A DNA stretch of 64,000 bases from Diphasiastrum complanatum (GCA_029204225.1 CM055093.1:5806933-5870932); one strand, 5' to 3'; counted from the first letter of the stretch, positions 10,411-22,538 are shown. The notes: generated by a model from the letters alone, not told the origin. Made by a program: numbers and translations.

Positions 10411-10562
10411 GGAAGACCCATATACGTGAGATGCTTCCATACTTGTTAATCTATCTTTTTAAGTAGGATGCATTAGTTTTATATGATTGCATCAAACACA
10501 AGTTTGGTTCATCTACTTTTATTTTGAGCTCCAGCCAATTAAGCAATAAAAGATTCGATGCA

Positions 10563-10898
10563 CAACACAATCCCTTGTTCTTTTCCCTCTCTTGCATGAA
10601 AATTATTTGCATAAGTATCCACTGATGTAAATGGCATTACAATATAAGATTAAATAGAATTAAGGACTAGGTAGCGGGCGTGAGCAGGCCCGCTACCGCG
10701 TAGAGCAGGTAGTCAGTACCTACCGAGCCGCAACACAATCCCTTGTTCTTTTCCCTCTCTTGCATGAAAATTATTTGCATAAGTATCCACTGATGTAAAT
10801 GGCATTACAATATAAGATTAAATAGAATTAAGGACTAGGTAGCGGGCGTGAGCAGGCCCGCTACCGCGTAGAGCAGGTAGTCAGTACCTACCGAGCCG
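10563..10898. repeat. 168-bp perfect tandem duplication
   Basis: Two adjacent copies (10563-10730 and 10731-10898) appear identical by eye. Each starts CAACACAATCCCTTG and ends CTACCGAGCCG, and includes a small hairpin GGTAGCGGGC/GCCCGCTACC. Identity implies a recent event. Confidence 0.92.
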
Positions 10899-10964
10899 CG
10901 GAGGCGGCGAGGTAGGTACGACTACCTGCTCTACGCGGTAGCAGGCCTGCTCACGCCCGCTACC
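10838..10964. repeat. long GC-rich palindrome
   Basis: The arm GGTAGCGGGCGTGAGCAGG...TACCTACC, from 10838, is repeated in reverse complement ending at 10964, with arms of about 60 bp and a short GC-rich loop. The left arm is the tail of the second tandem copy, so the same arm also occurs one period upstream. Degenerate copies of CTGCTCACGCCCGCTA continue to about 11006. It resembles the end of a foldback or MITE element; no target duplication was found. Confidence 0.75.
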
Positions 10965-11002
10965 GGACGTAATTATCCTGCTCACGCTCGCTCACGCCTG
11001 CT

Positions 11003-11393
11003 ATCGGTGGAGGAGGAGAGATGGCAGGAGACGAGGAGAGAGGTTGGTGGAGGAGGAGAGATGGAGGGAGACGAGGAGAGATGGCAGTAGAGGAGGAGAG
11101 AGATCATTGGAGGAGGAGAGATGGCAGGAGAGCAGGAGACGAGGAGAGAGATCGGTGGAGGAGGATGGCAGGAGAGGAGGAGAGAGATCGGTGGAGGAGG
11201 AGAGATGACAGGAGAGCAGGAGGAGAGGGAGGCGGAAGAGAGAGAAAGGTGGGACGCGGAATAGGGAGGGAGGCGGAAGAGAGAGAGAGGAGGGAGGGAG
11301 GCGGAAGAGGGAGGAAGAATGGACTTGGAGGGAGGCGGAGAGATACGAGGGAGGCAGTAGGTAGCGGTGGAAGGGAGGAAGAGGGGGAGGGAG

Positions 11394-11466
<73 letters not shown>
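11003..11466. repeat. GA-rich minisatellite ending in a (GA)n tract
   Basis: From 11003 to about 11395 the plus strand is almost pure purine, built from variants of GGAGGAGGAGAGATGGCAGGAG. From 11396 to 11466 it is an uninterrupted GA dinucleotide run of 71 bases. The open frames it creates on both strands are low-complexity artefacts. Confidence 0.93.
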
Positions 11467-11469
<3 letters not shown>

Positions 11470-12752
11470 GGCATGATGGCAGGTACCTAGTACTTGCCAT
11501 TAATAGCTTTTTAGAAAATGAAGGCAATAAAATATGGCTCTGAACATGTGTGTTCAGAGCCAATCAAAATTTGACACATCATTAATATGTATGTTCATGA
11601 TAATTACGGATATTTCAGATTTTATACACATAATTTGGCTGTATTTGTGGACTCTCCTGAAATTTGATTTGTCATAGTTCCGAATGTCTAAAGTGACCTT
11701 TCAATCCACATTTCAGTGAATTATACGTTGTTCTTGAAATAAGGCCTTTGCCACACATTGCATTGAGCTGGCATGAGATCCTGAACATGGGCTGGGAACG
11801 AAGCTTTCGTATATTCTATGTCGGGGGCAAAATTCAACCTCTTGATCTCTGTGGTTTGGAATTTAGACAAACTGTTGTCACAACCCCAAAAACATATTAA
11901 GCTTAATCTCAATAGGCTTTTTAGAAATTTATGAACCAAAAGCCTAATATAGCTTCTATTTATACAAAGCATCATAAGTTAAACAATAACTTGCTCTATC
12001 CCTTGTCATGTACACTCGAACTTTACTTGATTCAAGAACAAACATTATACTTTGTGACTTGTGAATTTTGATTTGTATTCATAATATCACGACATAAAAA
12101 TATTTCAAATGATATTTGTACTATATTAATGGTTTCATGAGGCTAGAATGGGCCCTATGAACTTTGTAATTACAAATGTATTATGAACCCAGACTATATA
12201 CTACTAGAGTCTAGATCCAACCTAGTTATTTGGGCTATATATAAATAATCTTAATATAAAAACATTTAATCACTAATTTGTATGAGTAAAAACCTAACAC
12301 AAAATATGTAATCATTGTTTTAAGAAACTATAAGAACTCGAGGTTCAATATTTTGTAGGGTTAGGTTTCAAAAATCTTCTTGGTAGATTAACATCCCCCT
12401 CTTATTCAGACGAGCGAAAAGGACTAATGTTAAACTTTGCCCAAAAAAATCTAGTAGATAGTGTCTAAGCTTTGGGAATTTCAATATAAGAGTATTCCTT
12501 ATTCAAAAATAGTTATGAAATTTCTAACATTTCAGAATAGAGAATTTTCACCCTACTAATAAGTAACTTAAGTAGATCATACTAATGCCTTTCCAACCTC
12601 ACAATATTTGTAGTTTTACGACTATACCCCTACTAACCATTATTAGAGTTTATGTATGTCCAAGGTTTTGCCCAACTAAATAAAAAATCATATATATTGG
12701 ATAAAAATCTTCCAAATGTATGACATGGTACCATAGTTGGGGGTTTGGCATT
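11467..12752. other. AT-rich intergenic DNA
   Basis: No coding similarity is seen. A perfect 10-bp inverted repeat, GGCTCTGAAC/GTTCAGAGCC with a 6-base loop, is at 11536-11561. Otherwise nothing can be supported. Confidence 0.5.
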
Positions 12753-13404
12753 TGTCACGAAACGGTCGCGAATCTGTCGCGAATCCTATTCTGTTCACGT
12801 TCATTTGATTTTTCTTTTGCGGAAGTTCTTCAGGATCCTAAGCAAGCGACTACAGATCACAGAACATAAAATATTCAAGTAATCAAGACAAGGAGAACAG
12901 TGAGACGGAGAAGAGAGCAATTGTATAATCTATTTTAGAGTTTAGAGTGAGTTGGTCAGCGTCGTGCCTCGTTGACGCTCAGCTCAATCGTTGTGTTCTG
13001 CTCGTTGGCAGACTTTCATGCACAACTATTCTCTCTATTTTCATCTCTCTATCTTCTTCTATCTAGTGTTGATCTAGAATGTATATTTATCTCCACAATG
13101 TGAAGTTTACAAGAGAGTTAAAACAGAGAATTACAAGACAAGTCTACACTAATCAACTAATTAGTTATTCTCTATTACCGCTAACTCTTTTAGCTGAGCG
13201 TGAGGTACAAGACTCCACACTCGTCGAGCTGCCAGTTGGCAACGCGAATTGTTTTCTTTCGCTTCATGTCTCTTCGTTTCGGTTCGTGGTCATCAGGGTC
13301 GAATCTCGAATACTTTCCTTTTGACCTTCAGGGTATGTTGACCTTCACTTAGTTTCGCTTCGTCAGCTTCATGGCAAAGTTGCAAGAGCTCACAATTTCT
13401 GACA
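12753..13404 (-). repeat. C1b 3' LTR, 652 bp
   Basis: Plus-strand edges TGTCACGAAA...TTTCTGACA, with TGTCA/TGACA inverted termini. On the minus strand it is preceded by the purine tract AAAGGGAG, the plus-strand primer for this element. Confidence 0.85.
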
Positions 13405-13420
13405 CTCCCTTTTGAACTTT

Positions 13421-14992
13421 TCAACTTTGTATATTCAGTCCAATTGCCTTTCTTTGCCTTGCGAAGAGTGGTTTGTCGAGCGGCTTCGTGAGCAGATCTG
13501 CAATCATGTCTTCAGATTCTATGTACTTGACCTTGAGCTTTCTTTTCAAGATCAAGTCTCGAATGTGATGGTACTTCACAGGTATGTGTTTTGTCTTTGA
13601 ATGGAAAATAGGATCCTGGGACAGATATATGGCACTTTGAGAATCCATCATCATCGTGCATGGTTCTCCTTGTGGTATGCCAATTGCCTCCAACATCATC
13701 CGTAACCATACTACCTCATTCGCCAACTTTGAAGCTGCGACATATTCAGCTTCGCATGAGGATTGAGCTACCAAGGTTTGTTTCTTGCATATCCGGCTGA
13801 TTGCTGCTCCGCACGCTAGCGAACATCCTCTGTCACGGACTTGTTGTCGTCTTTGCAGCTTGCCCAGCTTGCATCATTGTAGTAGTGCAACTCGAATCCT
13901 TTGTCTTCTTTGTCTGATTTGTAGGTTAATCGCATGTTTTGGATACCCTTCAGATATTGCAGGGCTATGCCAAGATTCAAAGAGAATTGGCTTAAAGCAT
14001 AAACAGAGAAAGCCAAATTGGGTCTGATACAGATTCTAAGGTACATCAGACTACCGATCAGGTTTTGGTAGGGTATACCTTCCATCTTCTGTCTCTCCTC
14101 ATCTGTGTTCGGACAATCCTGATTCGTTAGTCTGGCTCCAACTATCATTGGTATTGGTTTTTCTTTGCAGTCCATCATTCGGTACTGCTACTTTGCGGGC
14201 ATATTCCGATTGACTCAGATGTATTTCTTTTCTTATTCAATCTCTTCTGATCTCCAGCCCAAGGCACTTTGTTGCTTCTCCTAGATCTGTGATTTCATAA
14301 TTTTTGAAAATCTGACTCTTCGTTTTTTTGATTAGCCTCAGTGAATTTCCTATCATTAGGGAGTCATCCACAAATATAGTCAGAATCACAAAATCTCTTC
14401 CTACTTTCTTGATATAGACATTGCAGTCTGGTTGTAGGAGTGAAGTCTAGAGATTTCTAAAGACTTTCGAGCTTCTTGTACCATGCTTGTGATGTCTTCT
14501 TCAGATCATAAATGCATCGCTGCAATCGACAAACATATTGTCGATTGTTGGGGTCTTTGAATCCTTTAGGCTGCTTCATGAAGATTTCTTCCTCGATCTC
14601 CATGGAGAAAGGCTGTCTTTACATCAATCTGGTGAATTTCTATATTGTATTGTGTAGCGTATGCAAGGAGCAGTCGAATGCTTGTCATCTTAACCATTGG
14701 CGAATACGTGTCGAAATAATCAACATAGCCCTTCGTGACAAGTATTGCTTTGTAACGTCCGACAATACCATCTGATTTGATTTTCCTTTTGTAGACCCAT
14801 TTGCAGTCGACGATCTTTTCACCTTCGGGCAGTGGCTCTAGTGTCCATGCCTCGTTTTGCCTCATTGATTCGATTTCCTCTGACATTGCCTGCTTTCAGA
14901 GTTCTCTCTCTGGACTCTGGACAACTTCTAGATATGTTGTTGGCTCCTCAATAAAGCTGCAGTACTCAAACTCTGTATCTTCACTACATTGA
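13421..14992 (-). pseudogene. copia RT-RNase H (C1b), frameshifted
   Basis: The RT part (14886 downward) reads MRQNEAWTLEPLPEGEKIVD, VDYFDTYSPMVKM and IHQIDVKTAF. Frameshifts and stops follow between about 14566 and 14178, where FVDDSL can still be found. After another frame change, RNase H (13774-13421) reads QSSCEAEYVAASKLANEVVW, ending near the purine tract. Same family as C1a and C1c. Confidence 0.85.
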
Positions 14993-14999
14993 AAATTGT

Positions 15000-15174
15000 C
15001 AACGTATCTTCACCGACCAGATGCCTTCGCCCTTCAGGAGTGTTTTGATTTTGAATTTCCAGATTCTATCATTTGCACCATCAAGACTGATTGCTACTTT
15101 GGTCTAGATTGTCATAGCAATATTGTGTTGTCTGGAAGAATCACTGCTGGGATATCAGTAGTGATAACCTGTAG
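15000..15174 (-). pseudogene. C1b gag N-terminal remnant and leader
   Basis: The minus strand shows DGANDRIWKFKIKTLLKGEG, a typical copia gag start, then breaks off at about 15000 and joins the segment in front of RT. This marks the left edge of the internal deletion. Confidence 0.7.
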
Positions 15175-15186
15175 GCTCTGATACCA
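15175..15186 (-). other. primer binding site, Met-initiator tRNA type (C1b)
   Basis: The minus strand reads TGGTATCAGAGC directly next to the LTR, the standard copia primer site. Confidence 0.9.
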
Positions 15187-15928
15187 TGTCGCGGAAGCTT
15201 TTTCTTTCTTGTTTCGTGTTCGTCCTCTTTTTTCTGATTCGCAAACAATTTTCTATCTTTGAATTTTCTTTTCGTACGGAAGCTCTTACGGGATCCCAGA
15301 CACTCGAGTACGCATCACAGAACATGTTTTATTCTAGCAATCAAGAGACACAGCACAAAGCCAAGAGATACATGAAATAGAGCGACTATATTGTCAGTTT
15401 GGTTTCAGAGCGAGATCTTGAGTGTCTCGCTCGTTGGCGGATTGACTCTCTGCTCTTTCGTTGTGTTCTGCTCATTGGCAGACATACACAACTATGGTAT
15501 TTTTGCTTTCTTACTCTATTCACTAAGTCTCTCCCTGTTTCTTACAGATCTCTGTATTCACTATCTCTCCACTTTTTCTCTTCTTCTTCTTACATAGTTA
15601 TGATCCAGAGAGGATTGTTTATACCTCCACCATGTGGAGTTTACAAGATAGCTAAACGTAGAATTACAAGACTAGTTAACGCTAATAAACTAGTTAGTAA
15701 GTCTCTATCATTGCTATTCGTTTCAGCTGGGCATGAAGCCCGTTGAGCTGCCAGCTGGCAACGTGAAGGATTTATCTTCGTTTGTTTCGTTCTTTTCGTT
15801 CTTTTCGTAGTCTTCGTTCTACGTCCCTTTTGCGGTTTGCGGTCCTGGAGGTGTGTTTACGATTCGTGATTGATTCGCGAATCATTCGTGCTTTGAGTCA
15901 AAGACATGTTGACTGTCGCGAATTGTTG
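15187..15928 (-). repeat. C1b 5' LTR, outer end truncated
   Basis: Begins TGTCGCGGAAGC on the plus strand and aligns with the LTRs at 12753 and 16242 up to about 15928. The last roughly 80 bp, including the expected TGACA edge, are replaced by unrelated sequence. Confidence 0.82.
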
Positions 15929-16241
15929 TTGCTTGAATTTTTTTGAGTTGTCTCGATGGCCCTTCTTTGCAAACTTCCAATCCACCTTGTGTACATAGAA
16001 TGCTAAGGTTGTCCAGCTCTCACCGCATCCTGAATCTATGATTTGTAGTGGCTCTTCATGCCTCCCATGTGGCATATCATCCATTTGGAATTAAATTTCA
16101 ATTTGGGGGAGGGGATTGGGAACTGCTTGTGAAATCTGGTAATGACATATTTCTTGTCATATTCATCTTGTTTTTGCCAATATTTGAATACGTCCTTTTC
16201 AAAGATGACATGCATGAGTTGCCTCATGCGAGTGATGATAT
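15929..16241 (-). other. unidentified spacer with coding look between two C1 copies
   Basis: 313 bp not related to C1. The minus strand reads overlapping open segments including IFEKDVFKYWQKQDEYDKKY and CGESWTTLAFYVHKVDWKFA in two frames, as if one protein had been frameshifted near 16050. I do not recognise it. It could be a piece of a host gene or another transposon. Confidence 0.35.
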
Positions 16242-16681
16242 TGTCGCGGAAGCGAGAGACTGTTTCGTGTTCGTCTTCTCTCTCTTCTGATTCGGGAACA
16301 ATTTTCTGTCTTTGAATTTTCTTTTCGTGCGGAAGCTCTTACAAGATCCCAGACACGTGACTACGCATCACAAAACACATTCAATTCTAGCAATCAAGAC
16401 ACACAACACAAGACAAAGAGATACACAAAAATAGAACGACTATATTATCAGTTTGGCTTTGGAGCGAGATTATGAATGTCTCGCTCGTTGGCGGATTGAC
16501 ACTCTGCTCTTACACTGTGTTCTACTCATTGCGTCCCTTTTGCGATTTGCGGTTTGCGAATGATTCGCGAATCGTTCGTACTTCGAGTCAAAGACACGTT
16601 GACTGTCGCGAATCGTTCTCGTTCAACCTTTGTGTCTTGTTCGTGTCGTGACAAAGTTGCAGGAGTTCACCATTTCTGAAA
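16242..16681 (-). repeat. C1c 3' LTR with a ~340-bp internal deletion
   Basis: Plus-strand edges TGTCGCGGAAGC...TTTCTGAAA; the expected TGACA end is mutated to TGAAA. Compared with the C1b LTRs, the stretch between CTACTCATTG and CGTCCCTTTTGC is missing. Confidence 0.82.
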
Positions 16682-18628
16682 CTCCCTCTTGAACCTTGTA
16701 GCTTTGTTCATTTAATCCAATTGCCTTTCTTTGCTTGGCAAAAAGTGGCTTCTCGAGCGGTTTCGTGAGGAGATCTGCAATCATACTTTTTGATTTTATG
16801 AACTGGACCTGGAGCTCTCCTTTCGAGATCAAATCTCGAATGTGATGGTACTTCAGAGGAATGTGTTTCGTCTTTGAATGGAAGACAGGATCCTGGGACA
16901 GATAGATGGCACTCTGAGAGTCCATCATTATCGTGCTTGGTCCCTCTTGTGGTATCCCGATTGCCTCCAACATCATTTGTAGCCACACTACCTCATTCGC
17001 CACTTTTGAGGCTGCGACATACTCAGCTTCGCAAGAGGATTGAGCTACCAAGGTTTGTTTTTTTGCATATCCAGCTGATTGCAGCTCCGCACGCTATTGT
17101 ACATCCTCCAGTAATGGATTTGCATACTGTAGGATTCGTTTGGCCATTTGCCAATGTGCTAGACTAGGATTGGAACAGAATTGGCTCAATGTGTAAACAT
17201 AGAAGGCCAAATTTGGTCTGGTACAAATTGTCAAGTACATCAGACTCCCGATTAAGTTCTGGTAGGGTATACTTGCCATCTTCTATTCTTTCTCTTCTGT
17301 TTTTGGGCAATTTTGTTTCATGAGCTTGGCTCTAGCTATCATTGGTGTGTCTTTCTCTTTGTAGTCCATCATGTGGTACTGCTTTAGCACTTTTCTGGCG
17401 TATTCTGACTGACTCAAGTGCATTTCGCCATTTGTTCGATCTATTCTGATCTCCAGCCCTAGGCATTTTGTTTATTCTCCGAGACCTGTGATCTCGTAGC
17501 TTTCAGAAATCTGAATCTTCATGTTTTTGATCAGCATCAAGGAATTTCCTATCAACAGTGAATCATCCACAAAAATGGTCAGTATCACAAAATCCTTTCC
17601 TACTCTTTTGATGTAGACATTACAGTCTAGTTGAGTAGGGTTGAAGTCTAGAGACTTCAGAAGACCATCAAGCTTTTTGTACCAGGCACGTGATGCCTGT
17701 TTTAGACCGTAGATGCATCTCTGCAATCAGCAGACATATTGTCTATTGTCAGGGTCTTCATAGTCTTCAAGTTGTTTCATGAAGATTTCCTCCTCCAGAT
17801 CTCTGTGGAAAAAGGCTGTTTTCACGTCAATCTGGTGAATTTCCAGATTGTACTGTGTGGTGTATGCAAGGAGTAGCCTTATGCTTGTCATCTTGACCAT
17901 GGCGAATATGTGTCGAAATAGTCAACACCATATCTCTACATGTAGCCCTTTGCGACAAGCCTTGCCTTGTAACGGCCAATAGTGCCATCTGATTTTAGCT
18001 TTTTCTTGTACACCCACTTGCAGTCGACTACTTTTCTATTTTCTGGCAGTGGCTCTAATGTCCATGCCTCGTTTTGCCTCATCGACTCGATTTTCTCTGA
18101 CATTACTTGCTTTCAGAATTCTCCCTCTGGACTCTGGATAGCTTCTTGGTATGTTGTTGGCTCTTCTGTGAAGCTGCAGTACTCGAATTGCGTGTCCTCG
18201 TTCCATTGAAGATTGTCAGAGTACCGGTCTAGAGGTCTTCTTTGTCTTGTTGACCTTCGAGGTTCGTATCGTCGCTGCTCAAACATTTCTTGTTCGTGGG
18301 GTCGATCCTCTGCTTCCTGCTGCTCTGGAGTCTGGGGCTCTGCATTCTGATTTGATGTCTATCCCCGGTCTCCCTCTTGAATAGGTAGCAGTGTTAAGAT
18401 CTCATGGCCTCTTTCGTGTTTCAGTCCAGGCAATGTGGACTTGTCAAACTTCACATCTCTGTTCGAAACAACCTTCTTCGTGGTTGGATCGTAGAGTCTG
18501 TACACATGTGTTTCGTTCGAGTAGCCGACCATGGTTGTTTGTTCGGATTTGTCATCGAGCTTGCTTCTCTTTTCCTTTATAATGTTCTTGTATGTTGCAC
18601 ATCCAAACACTCGTACGTTTGACAGATC
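16682..18628 (-). pseudogene. copia integrase C-terminus, RT and RNase H (C1c)
   Basis: From 18610 down: RLYDPTTKKVVSNRDVKF of integrase, a hydrophilic linker, an RT damaged by frameshifts and stops (MVKMTSIRLLLAYTTQY, IHQIDVKTAF, YGLKQASRAWYKK, FVDDSL at about 17570), then SLMYLTICTRPNLAF and RNase H (SSCEAEYVAASKVANEVVW, DSQSAIYLSQDPVFHSKTKH, MIADLLTKPL). The RNase H open frame ends at 16623, inside the LTR. Confidence 0.88.
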
Positions 18629-20392
18629 AAGTGTAGTGCATTTTTCTAGGTCAAAATTTTAGAATTTCAGCAACTACAATCATTGATGCTGATTTTCTAG
18701 AAGAAAATGTGCTAGATGTATCTCATGTGCACAAAATCTGCTACTATGCCACTTTTTCTTGATATACGAATATGGCTATGTTAAAGAGTAGCTATAAAAT
18801 TCTATGGCAGGTTCAAATGTATCGTCATCAAATGACAGATATATCAGAAGAATTAGAGCTATTTTTAAGACTTTACTATTTTTAATAAGTTTGTTACATA
18901 ACAATACTTATAAGTGACTCTTTTGATGGACAAAAATATCTATAGTTGTTAATGGCCATTGTTTGCCATGTTGTAATTGATCAATGTATCTCATTTATAT
19001 CATGATTAATAAAATATGCCCATGTACCTTTAAGGCACTGACTTATGTTTCAAGGAAAGGTCTAAAGGCTAAGGGTCCTGCAAACAACGACAATCAAAGT
19101 TTAGTCCAAGACGAAGACAACCAATCAGTGAAAATACAACAATTAAATCAATGATCATCACAAATAATACTCTTTTGAAGATTAAGGAATGTCCTAAGGT
19201 TAATGGTCATGAAGACAAAAGGACGTTCAGTCGCAGTTTCTAATGACGAGTAGTTTATGATTGAAAATGTCTAAGTAAAGGACAAGACAGAAATTGCCAG
19301 TTCAGAATCGCCAATTTAAAATACTATGTTAATTCTCGAATTGGAATCGATGAGCTAATAATGAAAGTCTTTATCGCATTGGAAAACATGATGATCAGAC
19401 GATTTGTGGTGGTGAGGATTATATTGCCTTCATGAAGTTTCAATTGAGAAGCACTTGTTGATTGCCCACAGAAGATTATTCGAGTTCTAGTTGGGAATAA
19501 TAGTTGAGAATATAAAGCACCAAGTCAGGGTATGTGAAAATAAAATGGATGTCACTTAATTTCTTGGAGACATAAATCGTCCATGTACCTGTATCTTGAA
19601 AGTAATTCAAAGCATGAAAGGAAAATGGTTATTGAGGCCAAAATAGTTTATAAAAGAGTTGTGTCAATATGAAGACTCATAAGACAATTATGAATGCATT
19701 TTGCCCTTCAATAAAGGGTGGTTATGAAGAAGAGACACTTCGAATGGCAGGTGGAGCAGTTTTCACTATGGTCTTTTTGATGATTCGAAAAACATCCAAT
19801 TTGCTATGGACACATGTCCAATGGATATGAAAATTTTTATGATAATTGGTAGAATTGAATTCAATGGATCGGAATCAATGGAAGGCCAAAAAGGGATCGT
19901 GTTTGAATGGATCGGAATCAATGGAAGGCCAAAAAGGAGATTGGTAAGAAGGAGATTGGTAACTGCTCTCCCTCTCTCTCTCACACGAGGTATTAGGAAA
20001 GAGGCATTCACGGATACAGGCTACATTCAAAGTATTGGATACAGAGAGCATTCGAGTGTTCTAGTGATGTAGAGAGGCATGGAGTCTTCTGCTACATTCT
20101 GTTTCATGATTGTGATTATGAATACATAGGTTCTTCAAGAAGATTGGTGATGATCCCGTTGTCTTAACTACTGGTGCTATCTACAAATTGGATAGTATGT
20201 TGATTGATCTTGGAGTATGATCATATGAAGAAGACATTTCATGCAGATCTGCCTGCATTATATTCATAGCTTTCTGGCTTTCTGACTGCGTTGGACAACC
20301 TGTCATTCCTCTATCTGAATGCAATGGACAGACTATCTCAAATATTGTTGCTCTAACTGCAACAGACATCAATACTACTGATCTGATGGATC
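18629..20392. other. unassigned 1.8 kb with a 43-bp tandem repeat
   Basis: No transposon or host protein is recognised. A 43-bp unit (AATGGATCGGAATCAATGG and following) occurs twice at 19863-19948, followed by a doubled GGAGATTGGTAA. Short translated stretches have some coding look but no frame is sustained. Confidence 0.5.
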
Positions 20393-21017
20393 ATATTGTC
20401 ATATTTTTGTCAAAAAAGTCACTTTTTTGCAAAATTACTAGTATTACTCTTGATCCTTCACCAGAACCTTCGCCGAGTTTTCAGAACATTCTATTTATAT
20501 AAAAGTACTATTTTTGAGTTCAACGAAGGTTTATCTTGATCAGACCACAAAAAATCCTGACTTTTACACTCGTCAGATCACAAAAACTGTATTTTCTTGT
20601 GTCAGAAACCTTCGTCCGGTTGTCCATAGTTTTATCTGTGTCAGATCTTTCATCTGAGAAATCGGCGAAGGTTATTTTCCACAAAATTGCCAAAAAAGTG
20701 TTCAGAGAGTTTTTATCCCAAAATAGCACTGTTGAACCTTTGCTGAACTAACCTTCGTCTAGATAACTTTCGCCAGTCCTATTTTTAGTTTCTGATTTTC
20801 CAGATCAAGTCTCTGTCAAAATTTGGATCAGATCTTATATATTCTGAATTGGACTCTGAGAGATTTATCATTTTTGAGAAGTATTGATTGATCAAATTTT
20901 GGGTAGTTTTTCATCATATACAATCAGATTCTTGAAAAGTAGAATAGAGCTAGCAGATCTAATCTGAGATAGTTTTTGAAAAAATCTATATCCAATCACA
21001 TTATCAATTTGATTTAA
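20393..21017 (+). other. G1b 5' leader (partial) with TTCGCC motifs
   Basis: Shares its sequence with the leader of G1a read on the other strand. Variants of AACCTTCGCCGA/CGGCGAAGG occur about seven times (for example near 20465, 20606 and 20660). No protein is encoded. Confidence 0.75.
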
Positions 21018-22538
21018 ATGGCTACCTTTGGAGGTGCTCCACAGGAGGTCAATCCAATTATTGTTAGAAGAGCACCCCTATTGGATCTACCCAAATATAA
21101 TGGATTAACAGATCCAGTTCGATTTTTTCAGATCTATGCTGAATCTTGTGAGGTCTATGGTGAGATTTATCCTCAAGATAAACTTAAGTTGTTTCATATG
21201 GCCTTAACAGACGCAGCACAAGATTGGTACTATAACCAAGATGAAACTAAGCGTACAGATTGGGAGGCTATTAAACGACCCCTTATCACACGGTTCAAGC
21301 CGTGGAAGTTTATGGAAGACCTTTTCCTACTTTTAAGTAAAATTAAAACGGGAAAGCGAGAAATGGTTCGAGATTACATCGAAAGGGTGAAACGTCTTAG
21401 ATCTGAATGTGAGCCTGAGCTGATTAATGAAAATGCCATGATTATGTGGTTTTTGTCAGGTCTACCTAAATGGATCAGACGTGAACTGAAACACCATAAT
21501 GAGTACGGACTTTTGCAAAATGTGATGGACGATGCAATTCGGGAGGAGAATGAAGATTCAGATGATGAGCCGAATGTCAGTATGTTGTCTTATACAGCAG
21601 GGTAGACTGCTACAACATCCACCACTATTGCATCAACAAATGCCAACGCTACTGCAGAAATGATGCTCAATGAGTTCGAGAAACTTGGGAAGACCCAGCA
21701 GAAACAGATGGAAAAGTTGCAGTTGCAATTTGATGAGAAGATCAAAGCATTGGAGAATTTTCACGAAGAAGCATACAAGGAACCTGAAAAGTTTGCAAAG
21801 ACTTTTCCTACCAGAGAAAATGTCTGATGTTCTATTTGTATAGGAAATCACACAGTGAACGAGTGTCCTCAATTGAAAAAACGAATGGAAATCAGTGTCT
21901 GCCATCTGTGTAATTCACCTGACCATGAGACTGTCTTTTGCAACTTCAACCCTCGGATGATTCAACAACGGTATGCCCAGATGGGATATCGAGATCCATA
22001 GTATTGAGGCAATCCAGCAGCAAGACTACGACAATCTACTCTTGGATACCCGGAACATCTAGCCTTGCCTGGCCCACCAAAGCACTCCGCTCCTCCTGCC
22101 AATTTGATGGAACCAGAACCTTACGGAAGTGCTGAGCAATGGAGCTATGGTAATGATCAGGAAGGTGGATCTTCAGAACAGTATGCCATTTATGTTGCCG
22201 CTCAACAACAAGCCTCGAGAAATTGGGCCAGAGCACCACTTGGATGCTTTGCATGTGGAGAAAATCATAGAGTTGCAGAATGCCCAAATAAAGAAAAATT
22301 TGTACCATTCTGTCGTGACTGTGGATATGGGCATTGCTATAAAGACTGTCCAGCAAGACTAAAGCCACCACCAGCTACAACACCTATAAATTTGATAACA
22401 ATCAAGCAAGGAAAAATGAATCTTAATGTAGAAAAACGAAGATATCAGGATATGAGACAGTGGATTAAGCATCTGCAAGAAGAAGAGGAACTTGAAGCTG
22501 CTAAAGTAACAGCTGAAGTTCGGTCTTCACCATTGTAG
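21018..22538 (+). pseudogene. gypsy gag with four zinc knuckles (G1b)
   Basis: ATG 21018 starts the capsid-type gag domain (DLPKYNGLTDPVRF, AAQDWYYNQDE, FLSGLPKWIRREL). TAG at 21603 is CAG in G1a, and TGA at about 21826 is TGG in G1a. Two more stops are near 22000. Nucleocapsid knuckles in order: CSICIGNHTVNEC (CX2CX3HX4C), CHLCNSPDHETVFC (CX2CX4HX4C), CFACGENHRVAEC (CX2CX3HX4C) and CRDCGYGHCYKDC (CX2CX3HX4C). Four knuckles, three with a shortened middle spacing, is unusual; most plant gypsy gags have one or two CX2CX4HX4C. It is in the same frame as protease. Confidence 0.9.

Larger units (their letters stand above)
12753..15928 (-). mobile_element. Ty1/copia element C1b, internally deleted, with both LTRs
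   Basis: On the minus strand: 5' LTR (15928-15187, far end missing), Met-tRNA type primer site, the first about 40 codons of gag, then a jump to the segment just before RT, RT, RNase H, and 3' LTR (13404-12753). Protease, integrase and most of gag are gone. The internal region is only about 1.8 kb. Confidence 0.9.
16242..18628 (-). mobile_element. Ty1/copia element C1c, 5' truncated
   Basis: 3' LTR (16242-16681), RNase H, RT and the integrase C-terminus on the minus strand, ending at 18628 within VFGCATYK. Gag, protease, the integrase core and 5' LTR are absent. It serves as the reference that shows which bases changed at the C1a stop codons. Confidence 0.9.

Noticed and set aside
10838-10964. 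Long hairpin considered as a microRNA precursor
   Set aside because: GC-rich palindrome tied to a tandem duplication; no sign of a small mature duplex or conservation.
10982-11563. Open frames of up to 193 codons on both strands across the GA-rich tract
   Set aside because: Products are Ser/Leu/Pro or Arg/Glu/Gly monotony from a simple repeat; no codon structure.
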